Shown: positions 34,208-44,232, counted from the stretch's first letter. The stretch is DNA of 64,000 nt from Microvirga thermotolerans (GCF_009363855.1 NZ_CP045423.1:3068001-3132000); one strand, 5' to 3'. Numbers and translations: made by a program. The notes: generated by a model from the sequence alone, not told the origin.

Positions 34208-37174
34208 ATGGCGGACGCAACCGACCTCGCCTTTCTGGACGACAGCGAGATGGGCCGGCTCACCCGGAACTATGACTGGTCCCGGACTTCGCTCGGGCCG
34301 ATCTCGAGGTGGCCGCAGAGCCTGAAGACCGCGGTCGGCATTCTCCTGCGTTCGCCGGTTCCCATCGTCCTGCTGTGGGGGCCGGACGGCGTGATGATCT
34401 ACAATGACGCCTATTCGGGCTTCGCAGGCGGTCGGCACCCGGCCCTGTTCGGCTCGAAGGTGCGCGAGGGCTGGCCCGAGGTCGCCGACTTCAACGACAA
34501 CGTCATGAAGGTCGGCCTGAGCGGCGGCACCCTGTCCTATCGCGACCAGGAACTCACGCTCTACCGCAGGGGCGTTCCCGAGCAGGTCTGGATGAACCTG
34601 GACTACAGCCCCGTCCTCGACGAGAGCGGCCGGCCGGCGGGCGTGCTCGCCATCGTGGTGGAGACCACGGAGCGCGTGCTGGCCCAGCAGGCGCTCGCGA
34701 AGACGAAGGAGCGCCTGTCCTATGCCCTCAATGCCGCGGGCATGGTCGGCACCTTCGACTGGCACGTCCAGACCGACACCTTCTACTCGGATGCCCGCTT
34801 CGCGGCGCTGTTCTCGGTCGATCCGGAAAAGGGCGAGACCGGCGCGCCGATCGCCGCTTACTTCGCGGGAATCCACCCCGGCGACCGGGAGAGGATCGGC
34901 GAAGCCGTCAATCGCACCCTGGAGACGGGAGAAAAGTACGCGCAGGAGTATCGCCTCCTGCAACGGGACGGCACCGTGCGCTGGATCGATGCACGCGGCG
35001 AGTGCCTCTTCGACGACGACGGCAAGCCGCTGCGCTTCCTCGGCACCGTGGTCGACATCACCGAGCGCAAGCGAATCGAGGAGCAGCTTGCCGAGACCAC
35101 GCGCCGGCTCGACGCGATCCTGAACAACACGACGATGGCGGTATTCATGATGGATGACCGCCAGCAATGCGTCTACATGAACAAGGCGGCCGAATCCTTG
35201 ACCGGCTACACCCTCGCCGAGACGCAGGGCCGCCCCCTCCACGACGTGGTCCATCACACGCGGCCGGACGGCACGCCCTATCCGCTGTGCGAATGCCCGA
35301 TCGACCGCGCTCTTCCCGAGAACAACCAGGAGCAGGGCGAGGAGATCTTCGTCCACAAGGACGGCAGCTTCTATCCCGTGGCCTTCACCGCGAGCCCGAT
35401 CCGCGACGGAACGGGGCGGCCCATCGGCACCGTCATCGAAGCGCGCAACATCGAGCAGGAGCTTCGGGCCCGGGCGGCGCTCGAAGCCTTCAACGCCACC
35501 CTGGAGCAGCGGGTGGCGGAGGCGATCGCCGAACGGGACAAGGTCGAGGCCCTGCTCCGCCAGTCGCAGAAGATGGAGGCGCTGGGCCAACTGACCGGCG
35601 GCGTGGCGCACGACTTCAACAACCTGCTCCAAGTGATCAGCGGCAACCTGCAGCTTCTGGCCAGGGACGTCGCCGGCAACGAGCGCGCCGAGACGCGGGT
35701 GCAGAACGCGCTGGCCGGCGTGTCGCGCGGGTCGAAGCTGGCCTCCCAGCTCCTCGCTTTCGGCCGCCGCCAGCCGCTCGAGCCGAAGGTCGTGAACATC
35801 GGGCGCTTCATCAAGGGCATGGGCGACATGCTGCGCCGGGCGCTGGGCGAGGAGATCGAGATCGAGACGGTCATCTCCGGCGGGCTCTGGAACACCCAGG
35901 TCGATCCGGGCCAGATCGAGAACGCCATCCTGAACCTGGCGATCAACGCGCGCGATGCCATGGACGGGCGGGGCCGCCTGACCATCGAAGCCGGCAACGC
36001 CCTCCTCGACGACCGGTACGCCCTCCAGCACGACGTGGCGGCGGGCCAGTACGTGATGCTGGCCGTCACCGATACCGGCTGCGGGATGCCGCCCGAGATC
36101 CTGGAGCGGGTGTTCGACCCCTTCTTCAGCACCAAGCCGGAAGGCAAGGGCACGGGCCTGGGCCTTTCGATGGTCTACGGCTTCGTCAGGCAGTCCGGCG
36201 GACACATCAAGATCTACAGCGAGGTCGGCCAGGGCACGACGGTGAAGATCTACCTGCCCAGGGTGCACGACTGCGAGGACGTGCTGACCGATCTTCGCAC
36301 CACGCCCGTGCGGGGCGGAACCGAGACCATCCTGGTCGTGGAGGACGACGAGGACGTGCGCGAGACGGCGGTCGCCCTGCTGTCGGACTTGGGATATCGG
36401 GTGCTCAAGGCCCGCGATGCCACGAGCGCGCTCACCATCATCGAGAGCGGGATCGACATCGACCTGCTGTTCACCGACGTGGTCATGCCCGGCCCCATGC
36501 GCAGCCCGGAGCTGGCGCGCAAGGCGCGCGCCCGTCTGCCGCACATCGCCGTGCTGTTCACCTCGGGATACACCGAGAACGCGATCGTGCACGGCGGCCG
36601 GCTCGATCCCGGAGTGGAGCTCCTGCCCAAGCCGTATTCCCGCGAAGACCTGGCACGGAAGATCCGGCATGTGCTGGCCAACCAGCAGCAGCGCAACCGG
36701 GCCGCGTCGTTGCCGTCGCGGGCGGAAGCCCCGTCGCATGCCCAAACGCCCGCGGCCGAGGTCGTCAACGTCACGAGCTGGACCGTTCTGCTCGTCGAGG
36801 ACGACGAGCTGATCCGAAGCAGCACGGCCGAGATGCTGGCCGAACTCGGCCATACGGTGCTTCAGGCCGCGGGCGCGACGTCAGCGTTGAAGGCTCTGGA
36901 AAGCAATCCGGTCGACATCCTGGTGACGGATATCGGCCTTCCCGATCTCCCGGGCGGCGAGCTGGCCCGGCGCGCCCTGGCAGCCCGGCCCGGCCTGGGA
37001 ATCGTCTTCGCGACCGGGGACGAGGCGGTCTCGGCCGGGCAGGACCTGGAGAAGGCCGTCCTGCTGGTGAAGCCCTACGCCATCCAGGACCTCGCCCAGG
37101 CTCTGGCCTCGGCGGCCTCCGCCCCCCCTTCGGACAAGGCGGAGCCGTCCTCCGCCCGGAGCGCAAGCCAATAG
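34208..37174 (+). CDS. PAS-domain hybrid sensor histidine kinase with two receiver domains
   Basis: Soluble hybrid kinase, 988 residues, no membrane helix. There are three PAS-like sensor domains (about 30-145, 165-280, 290-415), a coiled coil, a HisKA region with phosphoacceptor His468 ([12 protein letters not shown]) and a HATPase domain ([31 protein letters not shown]). Two receivers follow, with likely phospho-Asp757 (LFTDVVMPG) and Asp908 (LVTDIGLPD). The first PAS ([13 protein letters not shown]...[12 protein letters not shown]) is the type common in Methylobacterium-like genomes. A TTG at 34154 would add 18 residues. It is divergent from fdsG, but no functional link is shown. Confidence 0.9.
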   Translation: MADATDLAFLDDSEMGRLTRNYDWSRTSLGPISRWPQSLKTAVGILLRSPVPIVLLWGPDGVMIYNDAYSGFAGGRHPALFGSKVREGWPEVADFNDNVMKVGLSGGTLSYRDQELTLYRRGVPEQVWMNLDYSPVLDESGRPAGVLAIVVETTERVLAQQALAKTKERLSYALNAAGMVGTFDWHVQTDTFYSDARFAALFSVDPEKGETGAPIAAYFAGIHPGDRERIGEAVNRTLETGEKYAQEYRLLQRDGTVRWIDARGECLFDDDGKPLRFLGTVVDITERKRIEEQLAETTRRLDAILNNTTMAVFMMDDRQQCVYMNKAAESLTGYTLAETQGRPLHDVVHHTRPDGTPYPLCECPIDRALPENNQEQGEEIFVHKDGSFYPVAFTASPIRDGTGRPIGTVIEARNIEQELRARAALEAFNATLEQRVAEAIAERDKVEALLRQSQKMEALGQLTGGVAHDFNNLLQVISGNLQLLARDVAGNERAETRVQNALAGVSRGSKLASQLLAFGRRQPLEPKVVNIGRFIKGMGDMLRRALGEEIEIETVISGGLWNTQVDPGQIENAILNLAINARDAMDGRGRLTIEAGNALLDDRYALQHDVAAGQYVMLAVTDTGCGMPPEILERVFDPFFSTKPEGKGTGLGLSMVYGFVRQSGGHIKIYSEVGQGTTVKIYLPRVHDCEDVLTDLRTTPVRGGTETILVVEDDEDVRETAVALLSDLGYRVLKARDATSALTIIESGIDIDLLFTDVVMPGPMRSPELARKARARLPHIAVLFTSGYTENAIVHGGRLDPGVELLPKPYSREDLARKIRHVLANQQQRNRAASLPSRAEAPSHAQTPAAEVVNVTSWTVLLVEDDELIRSSTAEMLAELGHTVLQAAGATSALKALESNPVDILVTDIGLPDLPGGELARRALAARPGLGIVFATGDEAVSAGQDLEKAVLLVKPYAIQDLAQALASAASAPPSDKAEPSSARSASQ

Positions 37175-37365
37175 CTTTCCGGCACCGTTGCGAACGCGCG
37201 CCGAACCCCCATTGGCGGCTTGAGAACGCCCTCCAGCCGGAGAGTGCCGTTTTTTTCACGTAGAGGACGGGGCTCTCGCGCTTCCCAATGTCGGCATCGT
37301 GCCACAAACGGACGCCCGCGGCCGAGAGGCTGCGCTTTCGAAGAATTCGATTGTCTTGCTGGGTT

Positions 37366-37442
37366 TGGTAGCGGAGGAGGGATTTGAACCCCCGACACAA
37401 GGATTATGATTCCTCTGCTCTGACCAACTGAGCTACTCCGCC
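37366..37442 (-). tRNA. tRNA-Met (CAT)
   Basis: 77 nt including an encoded CCA. The acceptor stem pairs GGCGGAG with CTCCGCT. The anticodon stem GAGGA/TCCTT encloses loop ATCATAA with anticodon CAT, and the T arm has GGTTCAAATCC. It lacks the initiator features (C1 mismatch, GGG/CCC anticodon-stem pairs), so it is elongator Met. A tRNA-Ile2 with modified CAT is less likely by overall similarity. Confidence 0.92.
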
Positions 37443-37709
37443 CCAGGAACGGGGATGACCCCGCGTCAGACAGGCGCGATATAGGGAAGGTTGGAGGCGC
37501 CTGTCAAGGAAGAGTGTGAGCCGGCGGGCATATTCCTTGCGAGGTTCCGGGCCGCAGTCCCGCATCGGACGCCGAGGGGCGTCGGCGACGGGGTTCCGAC
37601 GGGGCCCTTGCCCGTCCGCCCTGCGGCGAGGGCGGCCCCCGTCCCACGGGCCCGAAGCCGGGATCCGTTGCGGATGCCATGCGGCGCGGTCGTAGGCGCC
37701 TCGCCGGAA

Positions 37710-37928
37710 TCAGCCCTTCGGCTTCACGCGCCAGAGCTGGAACCCTTCGGCGGAGATCGCCTGCTCGATGGTCCGGCGGGAGAAGTTGTGCGGCGGCGAC
37801 TGACGGGCCAGCAGGGTCCCGGTCAGGCCCCAGGGGCCGAACTTGGCCGGCAGCTTGCTGCCGCTCTCGTCGCCCGCGAAGGCGTGCAGGTCGCCCCGGC
37901 TCTGGGAGGCGAACATGAAGATGCGCAT
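37710..37928 (-). CDS. Small conserved hypothetical protein, 72 aa
   Basis: Function unknown. It begins MRIFMFASQSRGDLHAFAGD and ends EGFQLWRVKPKG. Composition is balanced, with a central KFGPWGLTGTLLARQSPPHNF segment. From memory, closely similar small proteins occur in many Hyphomicrobiales, which supports it being real. No signal or membrane helix. It follows a small gene of similar size on the same strand, about 50 bp away. Confidence 0.78.
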   Translation of the reverse strand: MRIFMFASQSRGDLHAFAGDESGSKLPAKFGPWGLTGTLLARQSPPHNFSRRTIEQAISAEGFQLWRVKPKG

Positions 37929-37978
37929 GGGATCGGCCTTCTCTTCTGAAAGGATCGAGGTGCCCTGTAAACTAGGGC

Positions 37979-38197
37979 TCAGATCTCGGAAGTCAGCTCA
38001 ATCGCCTGCGCGGGAAGCCCGAAACGATAGGCGAGATGCCATTGCAGCTCGCGCGACGATTGATAGGGATAGTAACGGTCGAGCAGGTGGCTGACCTCCC
38101 GCTCGCTTCCTGCCTCCCTGGCCCAGATCCGGGACAGGGTGAAGCCGGCCGTCCAATGGTTCTGGCCGACGGGCGTAGGGATGAAGTGGAATTGCAT
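37979..38197 (-). CDS. Small hypothetical protein, 72 aa
   Basis: Not recognised. MQFHFIPTPVGQNHWTAGFT opens a small soluble protein rich in aromatic residues (RYYPYQSS, WHLAYRF). The ATG at 38197 is preferred over an upstream in-frame ATG whose extension is Arg/Pro-rich. It lies 89 bp after cspA and 50 bp before the other small gene on the same strand, so co-expression with the cold-shock gene is possible. Confidence 0.6.
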   Translation of the reverse strand: MQFHFIPTPVGQNHWTAGFTLSRIWAREAGSEREVSHLLDRYYPYQSSRELQWHLAYRFGLPAQAIELTSEI

Positions 38198-38286
38198 GTA
38201 AGTCCGTTTTCTTGATGTTCGTTGAGGCGCGGCAGGCCTTGCGGGCCTCCCGCACCGGAGGTGGGGCTCTCGTCCCGTCGCGGATC

Positions 38287-38496
38287 TCACGCGGACTGGA
38301 GGTTCCCGGCCGATTGCTTGCCGGTCCGGCGGTCGGTCTCGATCTCGAAGCTGACCTTCTGGCCCTCGACGAGGCCGCGCATGCCGGCGCGCTCGAGCGC
38401 CGTGGCATGGACGAAGACGTCCTTGCCGCCGTTGTTCGGCTGGATGAAGCCGTAGCCCTTGTGTTCGTTATAGAATTTGACAGTTCCCTGAAGCAT
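38287..38496 (-). CDS. cspA: Cold-shock domain protein
   Basis: A single cold-shock domain of 69 residues, an OB-fold RNA/DNA chaperone. RNP1 (KGYGFIQP) and RNP2 (DVFVHATAL) are both present. The lysine-poor C-terminus [13 protein letters not shown] is typical of alphaproteobacterial Csp. Upstream lies a long AT-rich leader and promoter region (to about 38650) with TTATATAA and an inverted GGAC-AACG-GTCC at 38645-38656. That would suit the post-transcriptional control usual for csp genes. Confidence 0.94.
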   Translation of the reverse strand: MLQGTVKFYNEHKGYGFIQPNNGGKDVFVHATALERAGMRGLVEGQKVSFEIETDRRTGKQSAGNLQSA

Positions 38497-38731
38497 TTCA
38501 GTTCTCGCGTGAAAGAGGAGTATGCAGGCAGCGCCAGAGCGCAACCCGTCGGTATTTCGATTTTTGGGGAGAAGACTGAACGCGCGTCTCGAAAACGCGA
38601 CGAGGCCCAGAGATCCGGCCAAACAACGAAGGACTTTATATAAGGGACAACGGTCCAAATGGCAAGCGAAGCCCCTGGAGGGGCCCCAGGGAGCGGCACT
38701 TGCCTGGCTCCGGCGGCGGCGCGGGCCGGCT

Positions 38732-39373
38732 TCAGGCCCGCTTGCGGATGCGCATGAGCTTGAAGAACCCTGCCGGGAAGAGCGGCTTCAGCTCCACGAC
38801 ATCCATGGAGCCGGTGGAGCGCGCCCAGGCCTCCACGCGGGCCGCCTTGAAGGCCGAGCTCCAGCCGATGGCCTTGGCGAGGGGCGACGCCAGCTCCTCC
38901 AGGACAGCGATGGGTCCGGAGGGCTGGCCGAAGTGGTTGGCGAGGACGATTTCCCCGCCGGGCCGGAGCACCCGGGCGAACTCGGAGAGGGCGACCTCCG
39001 GCTCCGGCACCAGGGTGATGATGAACTGTGCCGTGACCGCGTCGAACGTCTCGTTCGGGAAGCCGAGCCGGGTCACGTCCATGACCTGGAGGCTCTTCAC
39101 ATGGGCGAGGCCCCGCTTCTCCACCTTCTCCTGCGCACGACGCAGCATGTCCTCCGACAGGTCGACCCCGTAGACCTCCGCATGGGCCGGGTAGTAGCCC
39201 AGGGACAGCCCCGTCCCGACCCCCGCCTCGAGAACGCGCGGGCCGCAGGCCACGGCCGCATTCACGGCGGCCCGGGCGGCGGGCTCGGTCAGCTTGTCGT
39301 AGACGAGGTCGTAGATCGGGGCCCAACGCGCATAAGCCTTGCGCATCAGGGCCGTGGTGGGTCCATCCGTCAT
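38732..39373 (-). CDS. pmtA: Phosphatidylethanolamine N-methyltransferase, PmtA type
   Basis: SAM-dependent methyltransferase, 213 residues, of the rhizobial PmtA class, which methylates phosphatidylethanolamine to phosphatidylcholine at the inner membrane. The SAM site is [16 protein letters not shown] (near residue 46) and the acidic ribose-binding loop is [10 protein letters not shown]. Later motifs [17 protein letters not shown] and [13 protein letters not shown] are family features. It lies just downstream of mnmA (23 bp) on the same strand. A generic ubiE-like methyltransferase is the alternative. Confidence 0.85.
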   Translation of the reverse strand: MTDGPTTALMRKAYARWAPIYDLVYDKLTEPAARAAVNAAVACGPRVLEAGVGTGLSLGYYPAHAEVYGVDLSEDMLRRAQEKVEKRGLAHVKSLQVMDVTRLGFPNETFDAVTAQFIITLVPEPEVALSEFARVLRPGGEIVLANHFGQPSGPIAVLEELASPLAKAIGWSSAFKAARVEAWARSTGSMDVVELKPLFPAGFFKLMRIRKRA

Positions 39374-39396
39374 GGAGCGTCCTTCAGTGGAAGCCT

Positions 39397-40551
39397 TCAG
39401 GCCGCAGCGGGAGCGACCTCGGCTGTCGTGCGAGCGATGGTGCCCCCGCCCAGCACGCGTGCCCGGGGAGCATCGCTCTCATAGATGACACAAGCTTGAC
39501 CGGGAGACACCCCATCTTCCGCCGATAACAGCTCCACAACGGCCCCGGTTCCATCAGCCCGCAGGACCGCGGGCCGGGGCTCGCGGGTGGAGCGCACCCG
39601 CACCGCCACGTCCATCCCCTCCTCGCCCAGGCTTTCGAGCGGCACGTCGCCGAGCCAGTTCACGTCCGCGATGCGGATCAGCCGGGTCGCCAGGGCCTCC
39701 CGAGGGCCGACCACCACCCGCGCCGCGTCGGCCTCGAGGCGCACCACGTAGAGGGGCTCCCCGGTGGAGATGCCGAGGCCCTTTCGCTGGCCCACCGTGT
39801 AGTGGATGATCCCCTCGTGACGGCCGAGAACCCGGCCGTCCACATGGACGATCTCGCCGCCCCGCACGGCGCCGGGCTTGAGGCGCTCGATCACGTCGCT
39901 GTAGCGCCCCTGGGTGACGAAGCAGATGTCCTGGCTGTCCGCCTTCGCCGCGACCGCGAGGCCGAACTCACGGGCGAGGGCCCGCGTCTGCTCCTTCGGC
40001 ATTTCGCCCAGGGGAAACCGCAGCATGCTCAGCTGCTCGGGCGTCGTCGCATAGAGGAAGTAGCTCTGGTCCCGCTCGGGATCGGCCGCCCGATGGAGGG
40101 CGCGGCGCCCGTCGGGAAGGGCCCGGCTCGCCACATAGTGGCCCGTGGCGAGGATGTCCGCGCCAAGCTCCTTGGCCGTTTCCAGAAGGTCGCGGAACTT
40201 GATGGAGCGGTTGCATTCCACACAGGGAATCGGCGTCTCACCCGCGAGATAGCTCTGCGTGAAGCGGTCGATCACCGCCTCGCGGAAGCGGGCCTCGTAG
40301 TCGAGCACGTAGTGCGGAATGCCGATAGTCTCCGCGACCCGGCGCGCGTCGTAGATGTCCTGGCCCGCGCAGCACGCGCCCTTGCGGTGGGCGGCGGCCC
40401 CGTGATCGTAGAGCTGGAGCGTGATGCCCAGCACGTCGTAGCCCTCCCGCTTGAGGAGGGCGGCGACGACGGAGGAGTCCACGCCTCCGGACATGGCGAC
40501 CACGACGCGCGTCTTCGACGGCTCGCGGGGAAGATCGAGAGAATTGAGCAT
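39397..40551 (-). CDS. mnmA: tRNA-specific 2-thiouridylase
   Basis: Adds sulfur to U34 of Lys, Glu and Gln tRNAs using ATP. The PP-loop SGGVDSS is at residues 21-27. The catalytic cysteines are in [11 protein letters not shown] (Cys113, nucleophile) and DSQDICFV (Cys210, persulfide). The central tRNA-binding domain and C-terminal beta-barrel are complete at 384 residues. It is divergent from sciP with a 236-bp intergenic region. Confidence 0.97.
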   Translation of the reverse strand: MLNSLDLPREPSKTRVVVAMSGGVDSSVVAALLKREGYDVLGITLQLYDHGAAAHRKGACCAGQDIYDARRVAETIGIPHYVLDYEARFREAVIDRFTQSYLAGETPIPCVECNRSIKFRDLLETAKELGADILATGHYVASRALPDGRRALHRAADPERDQSYFLYATTPEQLSMLRFPLGEMPKEQTRALAREFGLAVAAKADSQDICFVTQGRYSDVIERLKPGAVRGGEIVHVDGRVLGRHEGIIHYTVGQRKGLGISTGEPLYVVRLEADAARVVVGPREALATRLIRIADVNWLGDVPLESLGEEGMDVAVRVRSTREPRPAVLRADGTGAVVELLSAEDGVSPGQACVIYESDAPRARVLGGGTIARTTAEVAPAAA

Positions 40552-40787
40552 CGTTCCATCCCGAGGCGCCGTTCAAGGCGGCGCACGGAGGGGCCAAAGC
40601 TCCTCTATAGCGTTTGGGCGGCCGATCTTCCAGACCGCCGGAAGGCCCGAAACGTCACGCCCCGTTAACCCTTGAGGCCGAAATGGGGCGCCGCGGGCCC
40701 GGCCCCGGCCCGCTTAGGAAAACATTAAGCGGCTTCGCCTAACGTCGGTCGCGACAAGGTCGTTGAATATTTTTGTGTGAGCGTATC

Positions 40788-41063
40788 ATGACCGAACCCC
40801 ACCGCCCGAGGGTCAAGTATGTCATCGGGCCCGACGGCAGCCCCCTGACGATTGCCGATCTTCCGCCTTCGAGCACCCGCCGCTGGGTCATCCGCCGCAA
40901 GGCGGAGGTCGTCGCGGCGGTCCGCGGCGGCCTTCTCAGCCTGGAGGAGGCCTGCCAGCGCTACACGCTGACGACGGAGGAGTTCCTGAGCTGGCAGCTC
41001 TCCATCGACCAGCACGGGCTCGCGGGCCTGCGCACCACGCGCATCCAGCACTACCGGCAGTAA
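40788..41063 (+). CDS. sciP: SciP-type CtrA inhibitor (DUF1153)
   Basis: Small helix-turn-helix protein, 91 residues. In Caulobacter SciP binds DNA-bound CtrA and blocks transcription of CtrA-activated genes. The hallmark segment RWVIRRKAEVVAAVRGGLL (about 31-50) is followed by LEEACQRYTLTTEEFLSW. The ATG at 40788 (MTEPHRPRVKYVIGPDG) matches the family start; an in-frame ATG five codons upstream is less likely. A strong terminator follows. ctrA itself lies 4.1 kb downstream. Confidence 0.92.
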   Translation: MTEPHRPRVKYVIGPDGSPLTIADLPPSSTRRWVIRRKAEVVAAVRGGLLSLEEACQRYTLTTEEFLSWQLSIDQHGLAGLRTTRIQHYRQ

Positions 41064-41085
41064 GCCCGGGCGCGCTTTTGCGGAG

Positions 41086-41114
41086 GGCGCGGCTCCGCCG
41101 GGGCCGCGCCTTTT
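41086..41114 (+). terminator. Intrinsic terminator after sciP
   Basis: GGCGCGGC (41086-41093) pairs with GCCGCGCC (41103-41110), followed by TTTTCC. A clear rho-independent terminator 22 bp after the sciP stop. Confidence 0.85.
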
Positions 41115-41131
41115 CCATGTGCGCTTTATCG

Positions 41132-41147
41132 TTAAGGCTTTGCTAAC
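41132..41147 (+). promoter_or_regulatory. CtrA-box-like site upstream of the orphan Fis gene
   Basis: TTAA (41132-41135), 7 bp (GGCTTTG), then CTAAC (41143-41147) differs from the full CtrA box TTAA-N7-TTAAC by one base. It lies about 50-65 bp before the gene, a good position for direct CtrA control. The match is by eye only. Confidence 0.5.
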
Positions 41148-41197
41148 CATCGCCGGACAATTGTCCTCCAGGCCCCTTGCATGGACAGGTCCGTTTC

Positions 41198-41494
41198 GTG
41201 ACGCAAAGCTTCGCCTTCACCTCCTCCCCCGCTCCCCTGCCGCCGGCCGCCGACCCGGCGCCGGACGAGAGGAGCCCAGGGGCCGGGCGGGTCATCCGGA
41301 TCGGCCAGACCGTGGCGGACGTGGAGCGGCACCTCATCCTCGATACCCTGGACTACTGCCGGGGCAACCGGACCCATGCCGCGCGGATCCTCGGCATCTC
41401 CATCCGCACCCTGCGCAACAAGCTGAACGAATATGCGGAAGCGGGTTTCGCGGTGCCCGAGCCGGGCCAGGCCAGAGGTGGCGGCGCCTGCTGA
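41198..41494 (+). CDS. Orphan Fis-type helix-turn-helix protein
   Basis: About 98 residues: a disordered N-terminus (Pro/Ala-rich), then a Fis-type domain like the C-terminus of NtrC-family activators (VADVERHLILDTLDYCRGN...HAARILGISIRTLRNKLNEYAE). It has no receiver and no AAA+ domain, so it cannot activate sigma-54 itself. The domain most resembles the DNA-binding end of FlbD-like regulators. GTG at 41198 with AGG upstream gives a family-like start (VTQSFAF); an ATG at 41177 is an alternative. Position between sciP and ctrA and a CtrA-like box suggest a cell-cycle or motility role, but this is inference. Confidence 0.75.
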   Translation: MTQSFAFTSSPAPLPPAADPAPDERSPGAGRVIRIGQTVADVERHLILDTLDYCRGNRTHAARILGISIRTLRNKLNEYAEAGFAVPEPGQARGGGAC

Positions 41495-41506
41495 GGCCCC
41501 TCGGGA

Positions 41507-42334
41507 TCAGCGCTTGCGCAGCCAGAGGCTCGTCTCCAGGGCCCCGCGCTTCAGGGGCAGGTCCGAAAGGAGCCCGGCCCCGCGCTCTCCCAGCATCGCC
41601 TTGGCCACGAAATGGCTCGAGAACACGAGATCGTAGGCGCCGCCCTGGAGAAGGCCCCCCACCAGAAGCTGCTCGTTGTAGCCCCGCCATTGCCATTCCC
41701 GGGGGTAGGCATCCGGCAGCACAATGTCGTGCACATGGACCAGAACGCCGCCGGCAAGGCGCGGCAGCACGTCCAGGAACAGCCGGTCCACGTCGGTCCC
41801 GGGCATGGCGATGTGGCTGGAATCGATGAACAGGATGTCGCCGGCCTCCAAGGTCTCGAAGGGCCGCGGACCCGCATCGCGCAGCAGCATGGCCAGGTGC
41901 GTCACGTCGAGCTTCGCAAGGGAGGCGCGGGGGGCGGGATCGATGCACGTGATCCGGGTCGAAAGCCACCCGTCCCGGACGGCCTGGGCCATGAACCGGG
42001 TCGAGTGGCCCGAACCGATCTCGACGATCCGCCGCGGTCGGGCGCCCCGCACGATCGCATAGGCCGCCGCGGCGTCCAGGCGGGGGAACCAGTCCTGGTC
42101 GAACCGCGCCGGCCCCCTCCCCCCGGCGATGAGGCGCAGCTCCTCGGCGTGGGACTCGATGGCCTCGAGGACCTCCGCGAAGCGCGGCCGGGCCGCCTCG
42201 AAGAGCGGGCGGAGCGCCGGGTATCCGGCTGCCGAGACGCTCCCGGCATAGCGGTAGGGGATGAAGAAGCCCCGCGGCTTCCCGCCGAGAAGGGTCGAAA
42301 GGCCGTAGCCGAGGCGTCGCCAGAAAGCCCGCAT
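41507..42334 (-). CDS. Class I SAM-dependent methyltransferase (Methyltransf_24)
   Basis: A 275-residue protein with a predicted Rossmann methyltransferase core: SAM motif IVEIGSGHSTRFMAQAV (about 103-119), acidic loop ITCIDPAPR and GDILFIDSSHIAMPG. Related enzymes modify polysaccharides or secondary metabolites; the substrate here is unknown. The basic N-terminus (MRAFWRRLGYGLSTLLGGKPRG) might associate with membrane. It lies 16 bp after the UPF0104 membrane-protein gene, so the two are probably one operon. Confidence 0.82.
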   Translation of the reverse strand: MRAFWRRLGYGLSTLLGGKPRGFFIPYRYAGSVSAAGYPALRPLFEAARPRFAEVLEAIESHAEELRLIAGGRGPARFDQDWFPRLDAAAAYAIVRGARPRRIVEIGSGHSTRFMAQAVRDGWLSTRITCIDPAPRASLAKLDVTHLAMLLRDAGPRPFETLEAGDILFIDSSHIAMPGTDVDRLFLDVLPRLAGGVLVHVHDIVLPDAYPREWQWRGYNEQLLVGGLLQGGAYDLVFSSHFVAKAMLGERGAGLLSDLPLKRGALETSLWLRKR

Positions 42335-42350
42335 GGAAACCCGCAGGCGA

Positions 42351-43355
42351 TCAGACCAGGGGCGACGGAGGCAGCGGCGGGCCGTCCCCGGGCTGCCCGC
42401 GCCCGCGCCAGGCCTGCGCCAGGCGCGCCCGCTCGAACAGGAGGACGACGATCAGCGAGAGGGCGAAGGGGATCAGCAGGTAGAACACGCGGAACACGAT
42501 CAGCGCCGCCAGAACGTCGGGCTTCGGAATGTCCGGCATGGCGGTGAGGAAGACGAGCTCGAACACTCCGAGCCCCCCGGGCGCGTGGCTGACCAGGGCT
42601 GCCGAGAAGGAGGCGAGGAACACCGCCAGCACGACCACGAAGCTCGGTTCGAGATGGGAGGGGAGGACGAAGAAGATGATGCCCGCCGCGCCCAGGAGCT
42701 CGAGAGGCGCCGCCAGCAGCTGACGCCACAGGATCGCCGGGCGGGGATATTCCAGCTTGGCCTTGCGGACGACCAGCGGCGGCAGGTGCAGGATCGAGCC
42801 GGCCACATAGAGGACGACGAAGGCGAGGAGGACGAAGCCGACGATCCGCGCCGTGGCGGGGTTGGTCAGGACGCTGGGCAGAAGGTCCTCGAGACGGTGC
42901 AGGAGCGTCGGATCGAGGGTGAGCACGACGCCGCCGAGGAGGATGGTGCCCAGGCCGAACGTGAAGGAGCAGAGGGCGACCAGCACGGCGATCTGGGCGG
43001 CGCTCAGGCCCTTCGAGGAATAGGCCCGGTAACGGACCACCGCGCCCGAGAAGACCGAGGCGCCGATGTTGTGGGACAGGGCATAGGTCGTGAACGACGT
43101 GACCGAGACGAAGAACCACGAGATGTGCCGCACGCCCAGGTGGAGCAGCGCGATGCGGTCGTACCAGGCCAGGGCGCCGTAGGCGACGAGGGTCGAGAGG
43201 GCGGCCAGGAGATAGCGGTGCGGCGGCACCGCCTTGAGGCTCTCCCAGACGTCGTCGAGGGAAAGCCCGCGGAGCTCACGGTAGAGGAGCCAACCCGACA
43301 CGCCAACCGCCAGCAGCCCGATCACGGGCCAGACGAACTCACGCACATTTTTCAT
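42351..43355 (-). CDS. UPF0104/YbhN-type (LPG synthase flippase-like) membrane protein
   Basis: Integral membrane protein, 334 residues, about eight helices, homologous to the flippase half of lysylphosphatidylglycerol synthase (COG2898/COG0392 group). Conserved features include YALSHNIGASVFSGAVVRYRAYSSKGLSA (about 89-118) and SHAPGGLGVFE near residue 260. No C-terminal aminoacyl-transferase domain is present, so it is not a complete MprF. Start ATG 43355 (MKNVREFVWPVIG) is followed by the first helix. A lipid- or precursor-translocating role is inferred. Confidence 0.82.
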   Translation of the reverse strand: MKNVREFVWPVIGLLAVGVSGWLLYRELRGLSLDDVWESLKAVPPHRYLLAALSTLVAYGALAWYDRIALLHLGVRHISWFFVSVTSFTTYALSHNIGASVFSGAVVRYRAYSSKGLSAAQIAVLVALCSFTFGLGTILLGGVVLTLDPTLLHRLEDLLPSVLTNPATARIVGFVLLAFVVLYVAGSILHLPPLVVRKAKLEYPRPAILWRQLLAAPLELLGAAGIIFFVLPSHLEPSFVVVLAVFLASFSAALVSHAPGGLGVFELVFLTAMPDIPKPDVLAALIVFRVFYLLIPFALSLIVVLLFERARLAQAWRGRGQPGDGPPLPPSPLV

Positions 43356-43597
43356 CGAGGCGGACGGCTCCTTCGCACTTACCCCTGTGTGCCCTACAAG
43401 CCCTTGCCCCGCAAGGGGGAAGTCGGCGGCGGCAGGCGGAGATTCACGCAAAGGCAGCCGCCTGTCGGCGGAAGCGGTCGCCGGCCGGTACCCGGCATCG
43501 AGAGAACGCCGGAAGATCCCCTCCCCATTGCCCTTGCGCGGCCGGCGTGACACAGGAGGCGGGAAGGACCTCGCCTCAGGAGACGGAGACCGGCCCG

Positions 43598-44218
43598 ATG
43601 GAAAATCCTTCCTCGGTTGCGCTGAACCTGAACGGCTATACCGATCTGCCGGATGGGAAGATCGCGTCCGTCGTGACCTATCTGCACATGCGCCGCCCTC
43701 CCGACCTGCCGCGCCCCGAGGCACCGCCCGGCCTCACCCTGGAGCGGATCCGCAGCGATGCGGCGCGCTACCGCGCGCTCTTCCGGCGCATCGGGGAACC
43801 GTGGCTCTGGTTCAGCCGGGCGGCAATGCCGGAGGAGGAACTGGAGGCGATCCTCGCCGACCCGCGGGTCGAGGTCGACGTCCTGAGGGACGGCGATGCC
43901 GATATCGGACTTCTCGAACTCGATTTCCGCCACGACAGCGAAGCGGAACTCGCCTTCCTCGGCCTTGTCCCGGAGACCATCGGCAGGGGCGCCGGACGCT
44001 TCCTGATCCAGGAGGCGGTTCGCCGGGCCTTCGGGAAGCCCGTCGAAAGGCTCTTCGTCCACACCTGCTCCCTCGACCACCCGGACGCCCTCGCCTTCTA
44101 CCGGCGCGCCGGCTTCGTTCCCTACAAGAGAGCGATCGAGGTGGCGGACGATCCGCGCCTGACCGGGCGCCTTCCCCCGCAGGCGGGAGCGCATGTGCCG
44201 GTCCTGGGAAAGCTCTGA
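43598..44218 (+). CDS. GNAT-family N-acetyltransferase
   Basis: A 206-residue protein with a GNAT acetyltransferase domain in its C-terminal two thirds: acetyl-CoA loop region LGLVPETIGRGAGRFLIQEAV (about 123-143) and the late motif HPDALAFYRRAGFVPYKR. The N-terminal 40 residues contain NGYTDLPDGKIASVVTYLHM, seen in a GNAT subgroup of unknown substrate. Start at 43598 is chosen because GGAGACCGG lies just upstream. It is divergent from the UPF0104 gene. Confidence 0.87.
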   Translation: MENPSSVALNLNGYTDLPDGKIASVVTYLHMRRPPDLPRPEAPPGLTLERIRSDAARYRALFRRIGEPWLWFSRAAMPEEELEAILADPRVEVDVLRDGDADIGLLELDFRHDSEAELAFLGLVPETIGRGAGRFLIQEAVRRAFGKPVERLFVHTCSLDHPDALAFYRRAGFVPYKRAIEVADDPRLTGRLPPQAGAHVPVLGKL

Positions 44219-44232
44219 CCGGAAACGCGAAA

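Noticed and set aside
34142-36853. 903-codon open frame antisense to the hybrid kinase
   Set aside because: Shadow frame; the kinase motifs on the plus strand are unambiguous.
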